From Achromobacter insolitus (GTDB taxonomy: Bacteria; Pseudomonadota; Gammaproteobacteria; Burkholderiales; Burkholderiaceae_B), in assembly GCF_002209555.1 (NCBI RefSeq), contig NZ_NJIF01000008.1, positions 124,001-188,000 of the forward strand: 64,000 bases of DNA. The letters run 5' to 3'. Below, one piece after another: positions 43,317 through 51,980 of the stretch. Within the stretch, counting starts at the first letter, position 1. Every line of letters starts with the position of its first letter. Under the pieces are notes generated by a model. That model worked only from the letters and a program-made list of their open reading frames with translations. It was not told the DNA's origin and ran no database searches. Made by a program: the position numbers and the translations under genes.

Positions 43317-43346
43317 GCAATCGGCGCGCCACGGCGCGCCGATTGC
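43317..43346. terminator. 14-bp perfect inverted repeat between boxA and the MaoC-like gene
   Basis: GCAATCGGCGCGCC (43317-43330) and GGCGCGCCGATTGC (43333-43346) form a perfect dyad with a 2-bp centre. No T-run follows on the minus strand (ATTTGCGG), so it may reduce rather than stop read-through into the MaoC-like gene. Confidence 0.5.
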
Positions 43347-43363
43347 CACGCATGTTTGTGGAT

Positions 43364-44599
43364 TCAGTACGTTTCGAAATGCAGGCGCCCTTCGCGGCGC
43401 AACGCATCATGCAGGATAGACCAATCCTGGCCCCCTTGCACCGTCACATCGCGCAAAGCGTCCAGCACGCCGACCTCCATGCCTTTCAGGCCGCACACGT
43501 AAATGCAGGTATTGCGATCCGCCAGCAATTCCCGTACCGAGGCCGCGCGTTCGCGAATCAGGTCCTGCACGTAGCGCTTGGGCTGCCCCGTTTCGCGCGA
43601 CAGCGCCAGATTGATATCGATGAAGTCGCGCGGCAGTTTCATCAGCGGCCCGAAGTACGGCAACTCGCGCTCGGTTCGCGCGCCGAAAAACAGCAGCAGC
43701 CGGCCGTTTTCGCCGGTGTCGATGCGGCGGCGGTAGCGTTCCGTCATGGCCCGCATGGGCGCCGAGCCCGTGCCGGTGCAGATCATGATGAGATTGGCGC
43801 GCGGGTGGTTGGGCATCAGGAAGGTATGCCCGAAAGGGCCGATCACCTGCACTTTGTCGTTCTTGGCCAGATCGCACAGGTAATTCGAGCACACCCCGTG
43901 GGCGGCCGCGCCGGCATGGTCTTCGGTGACGCGCTTCACGGTCAGGGAAAGATTGTTGTAGCCGGCACGTTCGCCGTCGCGCGGACTGGCCAGCGAATAC
44001 TGGCGCGCGTGATGCGGCCGCCCCTGCGCGTCCACGCCCGGCGGCAGGATGCCGATGGACTGCCCTTCAAGCACAGGGAATGGCAGTTCGCCGAAGTCGA
44101 GCACGATATGGTGGATGTCGCTTTCCGTGTCGGCGCCCGTCACGCGGTAATTGCCGACCACGGTGGCCGTCATCGGCGTCTTGTGCGTGTACAAGTTGAC
44201 GTAGGGATGCGCGGCGGACCAGGGCGGGACGGTGGCGCCAGGCGCGCTGAATGGCGCCGGCGCGGCCAGGTCCGTTGCTGCCGGCACATCGTCGGCCGGC
44301 AGCGCAGCCGCCGTCTCGGGCAAGGCTTTTTCGCCAGGCAATTCCTCCCAGCCCAACTGCTCCTGCACACCATAGGCTTCGGCGCGCACCATCAGCCGCC
44401 AGTTATCGATGGCTCCCGTCGGGCATGGCGGCACGCAAGCCATGCAGCCGTTGCAGATATCGGGATCCACCACGTAGTTGTTCGAATCGTGGGTGATCGC
44501 CTTGATCGGACAGGTTTCTTCGCAGGTATTGCAGCGGATGCAGATCTCGGGATCGATCAGATGCTGCTTCAGGACTTCTGCTGGTAAGGGAGCGTTCAT
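43364..44599 (-). CDS. boxA: Benzoyl-CoA 2,3-epoxidase reductase subunit BoxA
   Basis: This 411-residue iron-sulfur flavoprotein has two 4Fe-4S clusters ([12 protein letters not shown] and [15 protein letters not shown]) at the N-terminus and an FNR-type FAD/NADPH reductase domain ([17 protein letters not shown]). It transfers electrons from NADPH to BoxB. An alternative ATG five codons upstream is less likely because the GGGGAAG site precedes MNAPLPAE. The order boxC-boxB-boxA, with gaps of 57 and 54 bp, indicates one operon on the minus strand. Confidence 0.95.
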   Translation of the reverse strand: MNAPLPAEVLKQHLIDPEICIRCNTCEETCPIKAITHDSNNYVVDPDICNGCMACVPPCPTGAIDNWRLMVRAEAYGVQEQLGWEELPGEKALPETAAALPADDVPAATDLAAPAPFSAPGATVPPWSAAHPYVNLYTHKTPMTATVVGNYRVTGADTESDIHHIVLDFGELPFPVLEGQSIGILPPGVDAQGRPHHARQYSLASPRDGERAGYNNLSLTVKRVTEDHAGAAAHGVCSNYLCDLAKNDKVQVIGPFGHTFLMPNHPRANLIMICTGTGSAPMRAMTERYRRRIDTGENGRLLLFFGARTERELPYFGPLMKLPRDFIDINLALSRETGQPKRYVQDLIRERAASVRELLADRNTCIYVCGLKGMEVGVLDALRDVTVQGGQDWSILHDALRREGRLHFETY

Positions 44600-44653
44600 C
44601 TCGGTCTTCCCCATGCTCCGGTAGGCGGCCGCATGCGCGGCCGCCGCCCCGCT

Positions 44654-46081
44654 TTAGTTGAAACGGACGTAATCGAAATTCACCGGTTGGCGGTTGATGC
44701 CCATGACGGGAGGCGCGATCCAGTTGGCGAACTTGCCCGGCTCGGTGACGCGCCCCATCAGCGACGCGACAAATGCGCGATCTTCCGGCGTGGGCAGCCA
44801 TTTGTGGCTGTTGGCCTGCCATTGCGATTCAGAGAGGATCTCGCCTTCGGGCGACATGCGGATGCCGGCCAAGGTGCCGATCTGGCGGTTGAAGGCCTTG
44901 TGCGGCACCTGCAGGCGGAACGGCACGCCGCTCTTTTCAATGACCTTGTTCCAACGGCCTATGCCGGCAACCGAGTCACGGATGAAATCGTCTCGCAGCA
45001 CTTCGTTCAAGGCGTTCAGCATCGGCACCTCGGTCTCGCGGAGCTTGCCGTTTTCCACGGCCAGCACGCGGTAGGTGTCGTTCTTCAATTGATGGTCGTC
45101 GGTGCGCTTGCTCTCTTCGTAGCGGCCTTTCAGGCCCGAACCGTAAAAGATGGCGGCGTTGGACGACTGGTCCGCGCCGAACAGGTCGATGGTGACGCTG
45201 TAGTGGAAATTCAGGTAGCGCTGGATGGTGGGCAGGTCGATCACCCCGGCCGCGCGCACCGAGTCCGGGTCATCGGTCTTGAGCTGGTTCATGACTTCGC
45301 AGGTACGCTGGATGACGCGCGAGATGCCTGATTCGCCCACGAACATGTGGTGCGCTTCCTCGGTCAGCATGAACTTGGTGGTGCGCGCCAGCGGATCGAA
45401 ACTGGACTCCGCCAACGCGCACAGCTGGAACTTGCCGTCGCGGTCGGTGAAGTACGTGAACATATAGAAAGCCAGCCAATCGGGCGTCTTTTCGTTGAAC
45501 GCGCCCAGGATGCGCGGATTGTCGGAATCCCCCGAGCTGCGCTGCAAGAGCGCGTCGGCCTCTTCGCGGCCGTCGCGGCCGAAATAGCGGTGCAGCAGAT
45601 AGACCATGGCCCACAGGTGCCGGCCTTCCTCGACGTTGATCTGGAACAGGTTGCGCAGGTCGTACTGCGAGGGCGCGGTCAAGCCCAGGTGGCGCTGCTG
45701 CTCGATCGATGCCGGCTCGGTGTCGCCTTGCGTGACGATGATGCGGCGCAGGTTGGCGCGGTGCTCGCCGGGCACGTCCTGCCAGACGTCGCGGCCCATG
45801 TTCTCGCCGAAGTGGATCTTGCGCTGGCCATCCTGCGGGGCCAGGAAAATCCCCCAGCGGTAGTCCGGCATCTTGACGTGGTCGAAGTGCGCCCAGCCGT
45901 CGGGCTGCACGCTGACGGCGGTGCGCAGATAAACGTCGAAGCCATGGGAGCCGTCGGGCCCCATGTCCTGCCACCATTGCAGGTAGTTGGGCTGCCAGTG
46001 CTCCAGCGCGCGCTGCAAGGTGCGGTCGCCGGACAGATTGACGTTGTTGGGAATCTTATCGGTGTAGTTGATGCCAGACAT
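44654..46081 (-). CDS. boxB: Benzoyl-CoA 2,3-epoxidase di-iron oxygenase subunit BoxB
   Basis: This 475-residue di-iron enzyme epoxidises benzoyl-CoA to 2,3-epoxybenzoyl-CoA. Candidate iron ligands E122, E152, H155 (NVEEGRHLWAM), D213 (FTDRDG), E242 and H245 (LTEEAHHMF) are at a constant offset of two from those I recall for the structure of the Azoarcus enzyme. AGGAG precedes the ATG. It lies between boxC and boxA. Confidence 0.96.
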   Translation of the reverse strand: MSGINYTDKIPNNVNLSGDRTLQRALEHWQPNYLQWWQDMGPDGSHGFDVYLRTAVSVQPDGWAHFDHVKMPDYRWGIFLAPQDGQRKIHFGENMGRDVWQDVPGEHRANLRRIIVTQGDTEPASIEQQRHLGLTAPSQYDLRNLFQINVEEGRHLWAMVYLLHRYFGRDGREEADALLQRSSGDSDNPRILGAFNEKTPDWLAFYMFTYFTDRDGKFQLCALAESSFDPLARTTKFMLTEEAHHMFVGESGISRVIQRTCEVMNQLKTDDPDSVRAAGVIDLPTIQRYLNFHYSVTIDLFGADQSSNAAIFYGSGLKGRYEESKRTDDHQLKNDTYRVLAVENGKLRETEVPMLNALNEVLRDDFIRDSVAGIGRWNKVIEKSGVPFRLQVPHKAFNRQIGTLAGIRMSPEGEILSESQWQANSHKWLPTPEDRAFVASLMGRVTEPGKFANWIAPPVMGINRQPVNFDYVRFN

Positions 46082-46138
46082 GTCTCGCTCCTGTTCCTTG
46101 GGGGTGGCCGCGGTGCGCGGCGCGGTGTCGCGGGGCCG

Positions 46139-47797
46139 TCAGACCCTGTTCCAGTCGAATGCGGCTTGCTCGCCCTTGCCGTAGAGCTTGAGCGCGCCCT
46201 TGTCACCAGCGGCGTTGGGGCGATTGAAGATCCAGTTCTGCCAGGCGGTCAGGCGCCCGAAGATGCGGGTCTCCATCGTTTCCTGCCCGCCGAAGCGCAG
46301 GTTGGCTTCCAGTCCGGTCAGGGCGTCGGGCGACAGCGCGCGGCGCTCCTCCAGCATCATGCGCACCTCGTCGTCCCAATCGATGTTGTCGGGCGCATAG
46401 GTGACCAGGCCCAGCTCCAGCGCGTCGGTGGCCGACAGCGGCTGGCCGGCGCGCGCGCGCACCGCTTCCAGGGGCGCTTCCTCTTCATAGAAGCGGCGTT
46501 GCAGGCGGCTCTGGCCGTTGACCAGCGGATAGGCGCCGAAATTCCGCTCGCCCACCACGATCTGCGCGGGCGCGGATTCGTCCTCGTTGTCCAGCATGTA
46601 GCTGCGGTCGGCGGCCAGCGCCAGCTCAAGCAGCGTGCCGGCAAAGCAGGAGCCCGGTTCGATCAGCGCGAAGAGGCTGCGCGAGGTAATGTCCAGGCGC
46701 GCCAGCGTGCGGCGCAGCATGCCGGCGGTTTCGCGCACGAACCAATGGTCCGCATGCTGTTGGAGCGCGGCGTCGGCGGCCAGCACCAGCGCGGCATCGC
46801 CCTCCGTCTTGATGATCCAGGTGCCGATGTCCAGCTCGTTGGTGCGCATCGACAGGATGGCATCGTCCAGTTCGCGCGCCATCTGCAGCGGCCACCACGC
46901 GGCGCCTGCGGCGACGATCTCCTGCAGTTCGGTTTGCACTGAACCCTCGGGCGCGCGCACCGTCCAGGTGGCTTGGCGCTTCTCGCGGTCCAGCTGGATG
47001 TCCACATAGCGGTAGGACAGGCCGTCGGCGCTTTCCGCGCGCTGCACCGGCGTCAACGCGATGCCCTGCTCGCCTGCCGGGCGGTCGCTGCCCTGCGCCA
47101 GCGCCTGCGCGCGTTCGCGCACGGCCGCCTCGAAGCGGGCCGGCTTGACCACGTCATCCACCAGGCGCCAGTCCTTGGCCCGCTGGCCGCGCACGCCTTC
47201 GACCAGGGTGCAGAAGATGTCCGCGTGGTCGTGCCGCACGCGGCGCTTGTCGGTCACGCGGGTCAGTCCGCCGGTGCCGGGCAACACGCCCAAAAGCGGC
47301 ACTTCGGGCAAGGCCACGGCGGAAGAGCGGTCGTCGATCAGCATGATCTCGTCGCACGCCAGGGCCAGCTCGTAGCCGCCCCCGGCGCAAGCGCCGTTGA
47401 GCGCGGCGATGAACTTCAAACCGCTGTGGCGGCTCGAGTCCTCGATACCGTTACGCGTTTCGTTGGTGAATTTGCAGAAGTTCACCTTCCAGGCGTGCGA
47501 GGACAGGCCCAGCATGAAGATGTTCGCGCCGGAACAGAAAATCCGATCCTTCATGCTGGTCACGACAACGGTGCGCACTTCCGGATGCTCGAAGCGGATG
47601 CGCTGCAGGGCGTCGTGCAGTTCGATGTCGACGCCCAGGTCGTAGGAATTCAGCTTGAGCTTGTAGCCCGGACGCAAGCCGCCGTCCTCGGCGACATCCA
47701 TGGCCAGCGTGGCAACCGGGCCGTCGAAGCTCAGGCGCCAGTGGCGGTACTGCTCGGGGTCGGTCCGGAAATCAACCCGGTTGAGGGTGCTGCTCAT
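46139..47797 (-). CDS. boxC: 2,3-epoxybenzoyl-CoA dihydrolase BoxC
   Basis: This 552-residue crotonase-superfamily enzyme has the crotonase oxyanion patterns SGANIFMLGLSSHAWKVNF and AALNGACAGGGYELALACD, followed by LPEVPLLGVLPGTGGLTRV. It cleaves the epoxybenzoyl-CoA ring to 3,4-dehydroadipyl-CoA semialdehyde and formate. Start chosen at MSSTLNRVD with GAGGAG 7 bp before it. It is the first gene of the boxCBA operon and follows boxR after a terminator and operator. Confidence 0.95.
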   Translation of the reverse strand: MSSTLNRVDFRTDPEQYRHWRLSFDGPVATLAMDVAEDGGLRPGYKLKLNSYDLGVDIELHDALQRIRFEHPEVRTVVVTSMKDRIFCSGANIFMLGLSSHAWKVNFCKFTNETRNGIEDSSRHSGLKFIAALNGACAGGGYELALACDEIMLIDDRSSAVALPEVPLLGVLPGTGGLTRVTDKRRVRHDHADIFCTLVEGVRGQRAKDWRLVDDVVKPARFEAAVRERAQALAQGSDRPAGEQGIALTPVQRAESADGLSYRYVDIQLDREKRQATWTVRAPEGSVQTELQEIVAAGAAWWPLQMARELDDAILSMRTNELDIGTWIIKTEGDAALVLAADAALQQHADHWFVRETAGMLRRTLARLDITSRSLFALIEPGSCFAGTLLELALAADRSYMLDNEDESAPAQIVVGERNFGAYPLVNGQSRLQRRFYEEEAPLEAVRARAGQPLSATDALELGLVTYAPDNIDWDDEVRMMLEERRALSPDALTGLEANLRFGGQETMETRIFGRLTAWQNWIFNRPNAAGDKGALKLYGKGEQAAFDWNRV

Positions 47798-47836
47798 TGT
47801 GTGTCTCCTCGTACGCCTGCCAAAACAGGAAAAATA

Positions 47837-47861
47837 CTGCACTACATGAATTATTGTGCAG
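47837..47861 (-). promoter_or_regulatory. BoxR operator candidate upstream of boxC
   Basis: CTGCAC (47837-47842) and GTGCAG (47856-47861) are inverted 6-mers separated by 13 bp in the AT-rich leader of boxC. They contain the TGCAC core that also makes the perfect palindrome in front of boxR. The element is 40 bp from the boxC ATG, so a BoxR protein bound there would block the boxCBA operon. Confidence 0.6.
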
Positions 47862-47871
47862 ATTAGAGGAC

Positions 47872-47895
47872 AAAAAAAGCCCCGTCAAGCGGGGC
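47872..47895 (-). terminator. Rho-independent terminator after boxR
   Basis: On the minus strand GCCCCG-CTTGA-CGGGGC is followed by seven T. It separates boxR from the boxC leader and means boxC needs its own promoter. Confidence 0.9.
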
Positions 47896-47941
47896 ATGCA
47901 CAAAAATGCATATTGCCTGCCTGGCAAGCGTCGAAACCCGC

Positions 47942-48850
47942 CTACAGCGGCAGGCCGCAAGCCTTGCGCACCTGGGTCCGCAAGCCCGCAAAGCTTTCCT
48001 GCACGTCCAGGTTGCTGGTGACCCAGGTCAGGTCGGCCTTGGCATAAAAGGCCTCGCGGCCGGCCAGGATGCGCTTCAAGTCGGCCATGGCCTCGTTGTT
48101 GCCCGACATGGGGCGGAAGTCGCCCTGCGCCATCACGCGGCCCATATGCTCCTCGGGGGTGGCCCGCAGCCACACCGTATAGCAGTGCGCCAGCAACAGG
48201 TTCAGGGTGGCCGGCTCGGAAACCAGCCCGCCCGGAGTCGCCAGCACCATTTCCGGGTAGATCTGCACGGCCTCTTCCAGCGCCCGCCGTTCGTAGCGGC
48301 GATAGGCGTTGGGACCGTACAGATTGTGGATTTCCAGGATGCTGCACCCGGCCACGCGTTCGATCTCGCGGTTCAGCTCGACGAAGGGGTAGCCGAGGTC
48401 GTCGGCCAGCATCTGGCCCAGCGTGGATTTGCCCGCGCCACGCAGGCCAATGAGCGCCACGCGCTGGGTGCGGTTGGGACGCTGCGCGCCCGCGCCTACG
48501 CCGAACAACTGGGTCAGGGCCTCACGTGCGCGCTGCAGGTCGGATTCCGTGCGGCCGCTGAGCAGTTCCCGGATCAGCAGCCAATCGGGCGACTCGGTGG
48601 TCACGTCGCCCACCAGTTCGGCCAGCGCGCAGTTGAAGGCCCGGGCGATCTGCAGCAACACCAGGATGGAGGCATTGCCTACGCCGTGCTCCAGGTTAGC
48701 CAAATGGCGTTCCGACACACCGGTTACCTGCGACAGGCTCTTGCGGGTCATTCCGCGTATGGCCCGCAGGCGGCGCACCCGCTCGCCCAATGCCACCAGG
48801 AAGGCTTCCCGCCTGGGTTCGGATGGCGCCGCGTCTAGCGCTTGATTCAT
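47942..48850 (-). CDS. boxR: BoxR, benzoyl-CoA-responsive repressor (HTH plus shikimate-kinase-like domain)
   Basis: This 302-residue regulator joins an N-terminal XRE-type HTH (about residues 22-78: LRAIRGMTRKSLSQVTGVSE) to a shikimate-kinase-like effector domain with P-loop IGLRGAGKS at about 134-142. BzdR and BoxR of Azoarcus have exactly this architecture and bind benzoyl-CoA as inducer. It lies between boxC and the divergent benzoate-CoA ligase unit. An ATG beginning MNQALD is preferred; a TTG upstream gives a few more residues. Confidence 0.93.
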   Translation of the reverse strand: MNQALDAAPSEPRREAFLVALGERVRRLRAIRGMTRKSLSQVTGVSERHLANLEHGVGNASILVLLQIARAFNCALAELVGDVTTESPDWLLIRELLSGRTESDLQRAREALTQLFGVGAGAQRPNRTQRVALIGLRGAGKSTLGQMLADDLGYPFVELNREIERVAGCSILEIHNLYGPNAYRRYERRALEEAVQIYPEMVLATPGGLVSEPATLNLLLAHCYTVWLRATPEEHMGRVMAQGDFRPMSGNNEAMADLKRILAGREAFYAKADLTWVTSNLDVQESFAGLRTQVRKACGLPL

Positions 48851-48891
48851 GTTTACGTGACTCCGCAAAAACCCTGATTACCACGTTTTAT

Positions 48892-48903
48892 GCACTATAG
48901 TGC
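48892..48903. promoter_or_regulatory. Perfect 12-bp palindrome GCACTATAGTGC, BoxR operator candidate
   Basis: The palindrome lies in the boxR/bcl intergenic region. On the minus strand it falls in the spacer between TTGATT and a TGCATA -10, which fits autorepression of boxR. On the plus strand it directly abuts the TTGACC -35 of the opposite operon. A half-site GCACTAT recurs at 48923-48929 over the plus -10. Confidence 0.7.
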
Positions 48904-48932
48904 TTGACCATAATCAATGGAAGCACTATTTT
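48904..48932 (+). promoter_or_regulatory. Sigma-70-type promoter for the DUF4863/benzoate-CoA ligase operon
   Basis: TTGACC (48904-48909), a 17-bp spacer and TATTTT (48927-48932) form a good promoter about 95 bp before the first gene. The palindrome adjoins its -35 and a GCACTAT half-site overlaps its -10, so a BoxR-bound state should shut it. Confidence 0.65.
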
Positions 48933-49011
48933 TCCATTCAGCGAGTCGAAAGCGGCTCATATGCAAAAAAACAGCAGTCGATTTCATATCGATTCTGAAG
49001 CGCCGACAGTG

Positions 49012-49020
49012 TAAAGGAGG
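49012..49020 (+). promoter_or_regulatory. Shine-Dalgarno TAAAGGAGG deciding the GTG start
   Basis: AAGGAGG ends 6 bp before the GTG at 49027. It is the strongest ribosome site noted in the window and settles the non-ATG start. Confidence 0.8.
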
Positions 49021-49026
49021 AGCCAG

Positions 49027-49497
49027 GTGAGCACGCCCGATCAATTCCATGCCCTGATGCGCGAGGTCACGCGCCTTACCGCGGGCCAGCCACTGGACGC
49101 AGCGCTCCAGGAAAGCCTGAATCGCGAAGCCGGGCCGCAAAGCGCCCTCTTCCAGGAGATATACGCCGCCTGTAGGCAAGGCGTGACCGAGGGCTGGATG
49201 TGCAGCCGGGAAGGCGGCGGCATCCGCTACGGCCGCGTCATCAAGCCCGCGCCGGACTTGGCGGACTGTTCGGTCGACGTCGTGGACATGGACGATCTGG
49301 CCGGCCCCCATCACGAGCATCCCAATGGCGAGATCGACATGATCATGCCGCTGACCGAGGGCGCCCGCTTCGACGGCCACGGCGCCGGCTGGCTGGTCTA
49401 CGGCCCCGGCAGCGCGCACAGCCCGACCGTGAGCGGCGGCCGCGCGCTGGTGCTGTACCTGCTGCCGGGCGGCGCCATCGAATTCACGCGGTCCTAG
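49027..49497 (+). CDS. DUF4863 family protein, PnbB/hydroxylaminobenzoate-lyase-like
   Basis: This 156-residue protein begins with GTG (see ribosome site). It has a cupin-like core with DLAGPHHEHPNGEIDMIMPL (His and Glu in metal-like positions) and WLVYGPGSAHSPTV. The family includes 4-hydroxylaminobenzoate lyase PnbB, which acts on an aromatic amine. Here it heads the benzoate-CoA ligase operon, so its role is probably in a step on benzoate or a substituted benzoate, not established. Confidence 0.75.
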   Translation: MSTPDQFHALMREVTRLTAGQPLDAALQESLNREAGPQSALFQEIYAACRQGVTEGWMCSREGGGIRYGRVIKPAPDLADCSVDVVDMDDLAGPHHEHPNGEIDMIMPLTEGARFDGHGAGWLVYGPGSAHSPTVSGGRALVLYLLPGGAIEFTRS

Positions 49498-49563
49498 CGC
49501 CGCCCCGCCGCCAGAAAAACACACACAGCGCGGCCCCCACCCACAGGACATCAGGAGACAACC

Positions 49564-51123
49564 GTGAACACCTGTCCCGCCGAACTCAACTTCGCCAGCC
49601 ACCTGGCGGCGCTCAATGCGCCGCGCGCCGCCAAGCCAGCCTACATCGACGACACCCGCCAGATCAGCTACGGCGAACTGGCGGAACGCGTGGCCCGCAT
49701 GGCCGGCGCCCTGCGCCAGCTGGGCCTGCGGCGCGAGGAGCGCATCCTGCTGCTGATGCAGGACACCGTCGACTGGCCGGTGGTCTTCCTGGGCGCGCTG
49801 CACGCGGGCGTGGTGCCGGTAGCCGTGAATACCCTGCTCACCGCGGACGACTATGCATACATCATCGGCCACAGCCGTGTGCGCGCGATGTTCGTGTCGG
49901 GCGCCTTGCTGCCGGTGGCGCAGACAGCGCTCGCGCAAGCCGGCGCCGATGTGGAGCATCTGGTGGTTTCGCAACCCGCCGGCCCCTTGCCCGAAGCCGC
50001 GCGCGAATTCGAATCCTTGCTGGCGGCCGCGCCGCTCGCTCCCGCTGCGCGCACCCTGTCCGACGAGATCGCCTTCTGGCTGTATTCATCCGGCTCCACC
50101 GGCAAGCCCAAAGGCGTGGTCCATACCCACGGCAATCTGTGGCACACCGCCGAGCTGTATGCCAAGCCGGTGCTCGGCATCCGCGAGGATGACGTGGTGT
50201 TCTCCGCCGCCAAGCTGTTCTTCGCCTATGGCCTGGGCAACGGCCTGACCTTCCCCCTGTCGGTCGGGGCGACCGTCATCCTGATGGGTGAACGCCCCAC
50301 GCCGCAAGCGGTCTTCAAGCGCCTTACCCAGCATCGCCCCACGGTGTTCTATGGCGTGCCCACGCTATACGCCAGCATGCTGGCTTCGCCCGACCTGCCC
50401 TCCCGCGACCAGGTGGCCATGCGGATCTGCACATCCGCCGGCGAAGCCTTGCCGCGTGACATCGGCGAACGCTATACGCGGCATTTCGGCTGCGAGATCC
50501 TGGACGGCATCGGCTCCACCGAGATGCTGCATATCTTCATCTCCAACCAGACCGGACAGCTGCGCTACGGGACCACGGGCAAGCCGGTGCCGGGCTACGA
50601 AGTGCAATTGCGCGACGAAAGCGGCGCCCTGGTGCCGCCCGGCGCCATCGGCGATCTCTACATCAAGGGGCCGAGCGCCGCCCTCATGTACTGGAACAAC
50701 CGCGACAAGACGCGCCAGTGCTTCCTGGGCGACTGGCTCAAGAGCGGCGACAAGTACACCTGCGACGCGGACGGCTATTACACGTATGCCGGGCGCAGCG
50801 ACGACATGATCAAGGTCAGCGGACAATATGTGTCGCCCGTGGAGGTCGAGAACATCCTAGTACAGCACGAGGCCGTGCTGGAAGCGGCCGTGATTGGCGT
50901 GCCGGACCATGACGGCCTGGTCAAAACGAAGGCCTACGTCGTGCTGCGCCCAGGCTTCGAACCCGACGCGCAGACCGGAGCCGCGCTGCAAAGCTACGTC
51001 AAGCAACACCTGGCGCCGTTCAAGTATCCGCGCCAGATCAACTTCACCGACGAACTGCCCAAGACCGCCACGGGCAAGATTCAGCGCTTTCGCCTGCGCC
51101 AGCTGGAAGAGGCGACGCTATGA
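49564..51123 (+). CDS. bclA: Benzoate-CoA ligase
   Basis: This 519-residue adenylate-forming enzyme has P-loop YSSGSTGKPKGVVHTHGN, the motif GSTEMLHIFISN and the final lysine motif TATGKIQRFR (K505) for adenylation. The subgroup, with YGLGNGLTFPLSVGATVILM, is that of benzoate-CoA ligases. The gene starts at a GTG with GGAG 7 bp upstream. It makes benzoyl-CoA, the substrate of BoxAB encoded divergently. Its TGA overlaps the next ATG (ATGA). Confidence 0.94.
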   Translation: MNTCPAELNFASHLAALNAPRAAKPAYIDDTRQISYGELAERVARMAGALRQLGLRREERILLLMQDTVDWPVVFLGALHAGVVPVAVNTLLTADDYAYIIGHSRVRAMFVSGALLPVAQTALAQAGADVEHLVVSQPAGPLPEAAREFESLLAAAPLAPAARTLSDEIAFWLYSSGSTGKPKGVVHTHGNLWHTAELYAKPVLGIREDDVVFSAAKLFFAYGLGNGLTFPLSVGATVILMGERPTPQAVFKRLTQHRPTVFYGVPTLYASMLASPDLPSRDQVAMRICTSAGEALPRDIGERYTRHFGCEILDGIGSTEMLHIFISNQTGQLRYGTTGKPVPGYEVQLRDESGALVPPGAIGDLYIKGPSAALMYWNNRDKTRQCFLGDWLKSGDKYTCDADGYYTYAGRSDDMIKVSGQYVSPVEVENILVQHEAVLEAAVIGVPDHDGLVKTKAYVVLRPGFEPDAQTGAALQSYVKQHLAPFKYPRQINFTDELPKTATGKIQRFRLRQLEEATL

Positions 51124-51944
51124 GCGCGTGCGACATCGCCGAGACCGTCTTTGCCGAGCTGCACGCTGGCGGACGGGACCTGCGCCTGGAATGCCAATGG
51201 ATCGGGTCCGACCGTCCTGGCGCTGCGCTGATGGTGTTCCTGCATGAAGGGCTGGGCTCGGTATCGATGTGGAAGGACTGGCCCGTGCGCGTGTGCCAGG
51301 CGGCCGGCTGCCGCGGGTTGGTCTATTCGCGCGAAGGCTACGGACAGTCCACGCCGTTGCGCCCGGACGAGAAACGCGCGGTGGATTTCATGCACCGCGA
51401 GGCCGGCGAGGTGCTGCCCGCGCTGTTGAGCGCCCTGGAGGTGGACGCCAGGCAGGACAAACCGGTGCTGTTCGGCCATAGCGACGGGGGCTCGATCGCC
51501 CTGCTTTATGCAGCCATGCATCCGGACGCCGTCGCCGGCGTGGTGGCCGCCGCGCCACATATCCTGGTCGAAGACGTGTCGGTCGCCAGCATCGCGCAAG
51601 CGCGCCAGGCCTATCTGGAGACAGACCTGCCCGTCAGGCTGGGCCGCTACCACGCCAACCCGGATTCGGCATTCTGGGGCTGGAACGACATCTGGCTGGA
51701 CCCGGCCTTCCGCCGTTGGAACCTGGACGAATACCTGTCACGCATTGCCTGTCCGGTGCTTGCCATCCAGGGCCTGGACGACGAATACGGCACGCTGGCG
51801 CAGATACGCGGCATCCGCCGGCTCGCGCCTCAGACCGAACTGCTGGAGATCCCGGATTGCGGCCATTCGCCGCACAAGGATCAGCCGGCCCGCGTTATCC
51901 AGGCCGTCGCCGGCTTCGTCGGCGGCCTGGCACAACCCCGCTGA
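51120..51944 (+). CDS. Alpha/beta-fold hydrolase of the box/benzoate operon
   Basis: This 274-residue hydrolase has nucleophile S121 in FGHSDGGS, an acid at about D219 (QGLDDEYGT) and the final His in CGHSPHKD, a complete catalytic triad. The N-terminus shows FLHEGLGSVSMWKDWP, the oxyanion region. Its start overlaps the benzoate-CoA ligase stop. A related hydrolase is known beside benzoate-CoA ligase in Azoarcus clusters, with a suggested lactone or thioester substrate; none is proven. Confidence 0.85.
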   Translation: MSACDIAETVFAELHAGGRDLRLECQWIGSDRPGAALMVFLHEGLGSVSMWKDWPVRVCQAAGCRGLVYSREGYGQSTPLRPDEKRAVDFMHREAGEVLPALLSALEVDARQDKPVLFGHSDGGSIALLYAAMHPDAVAGVVAAAPHILVEDVSVASIAQARQAYLETDLPVRLGRYHANPDSAFWGWNDIWLDPAFRRWNLDEYLSRIACPVLAIQGLDDEYGTLAQIRGIRRLAPQTELLEIPDCGHSPHKDQPARVIQAVAGFVGGLAQPR

Positions 51945-51980
51945 CCTCGCGTCGGCCCATAACAAGCACGGAGACTAACC

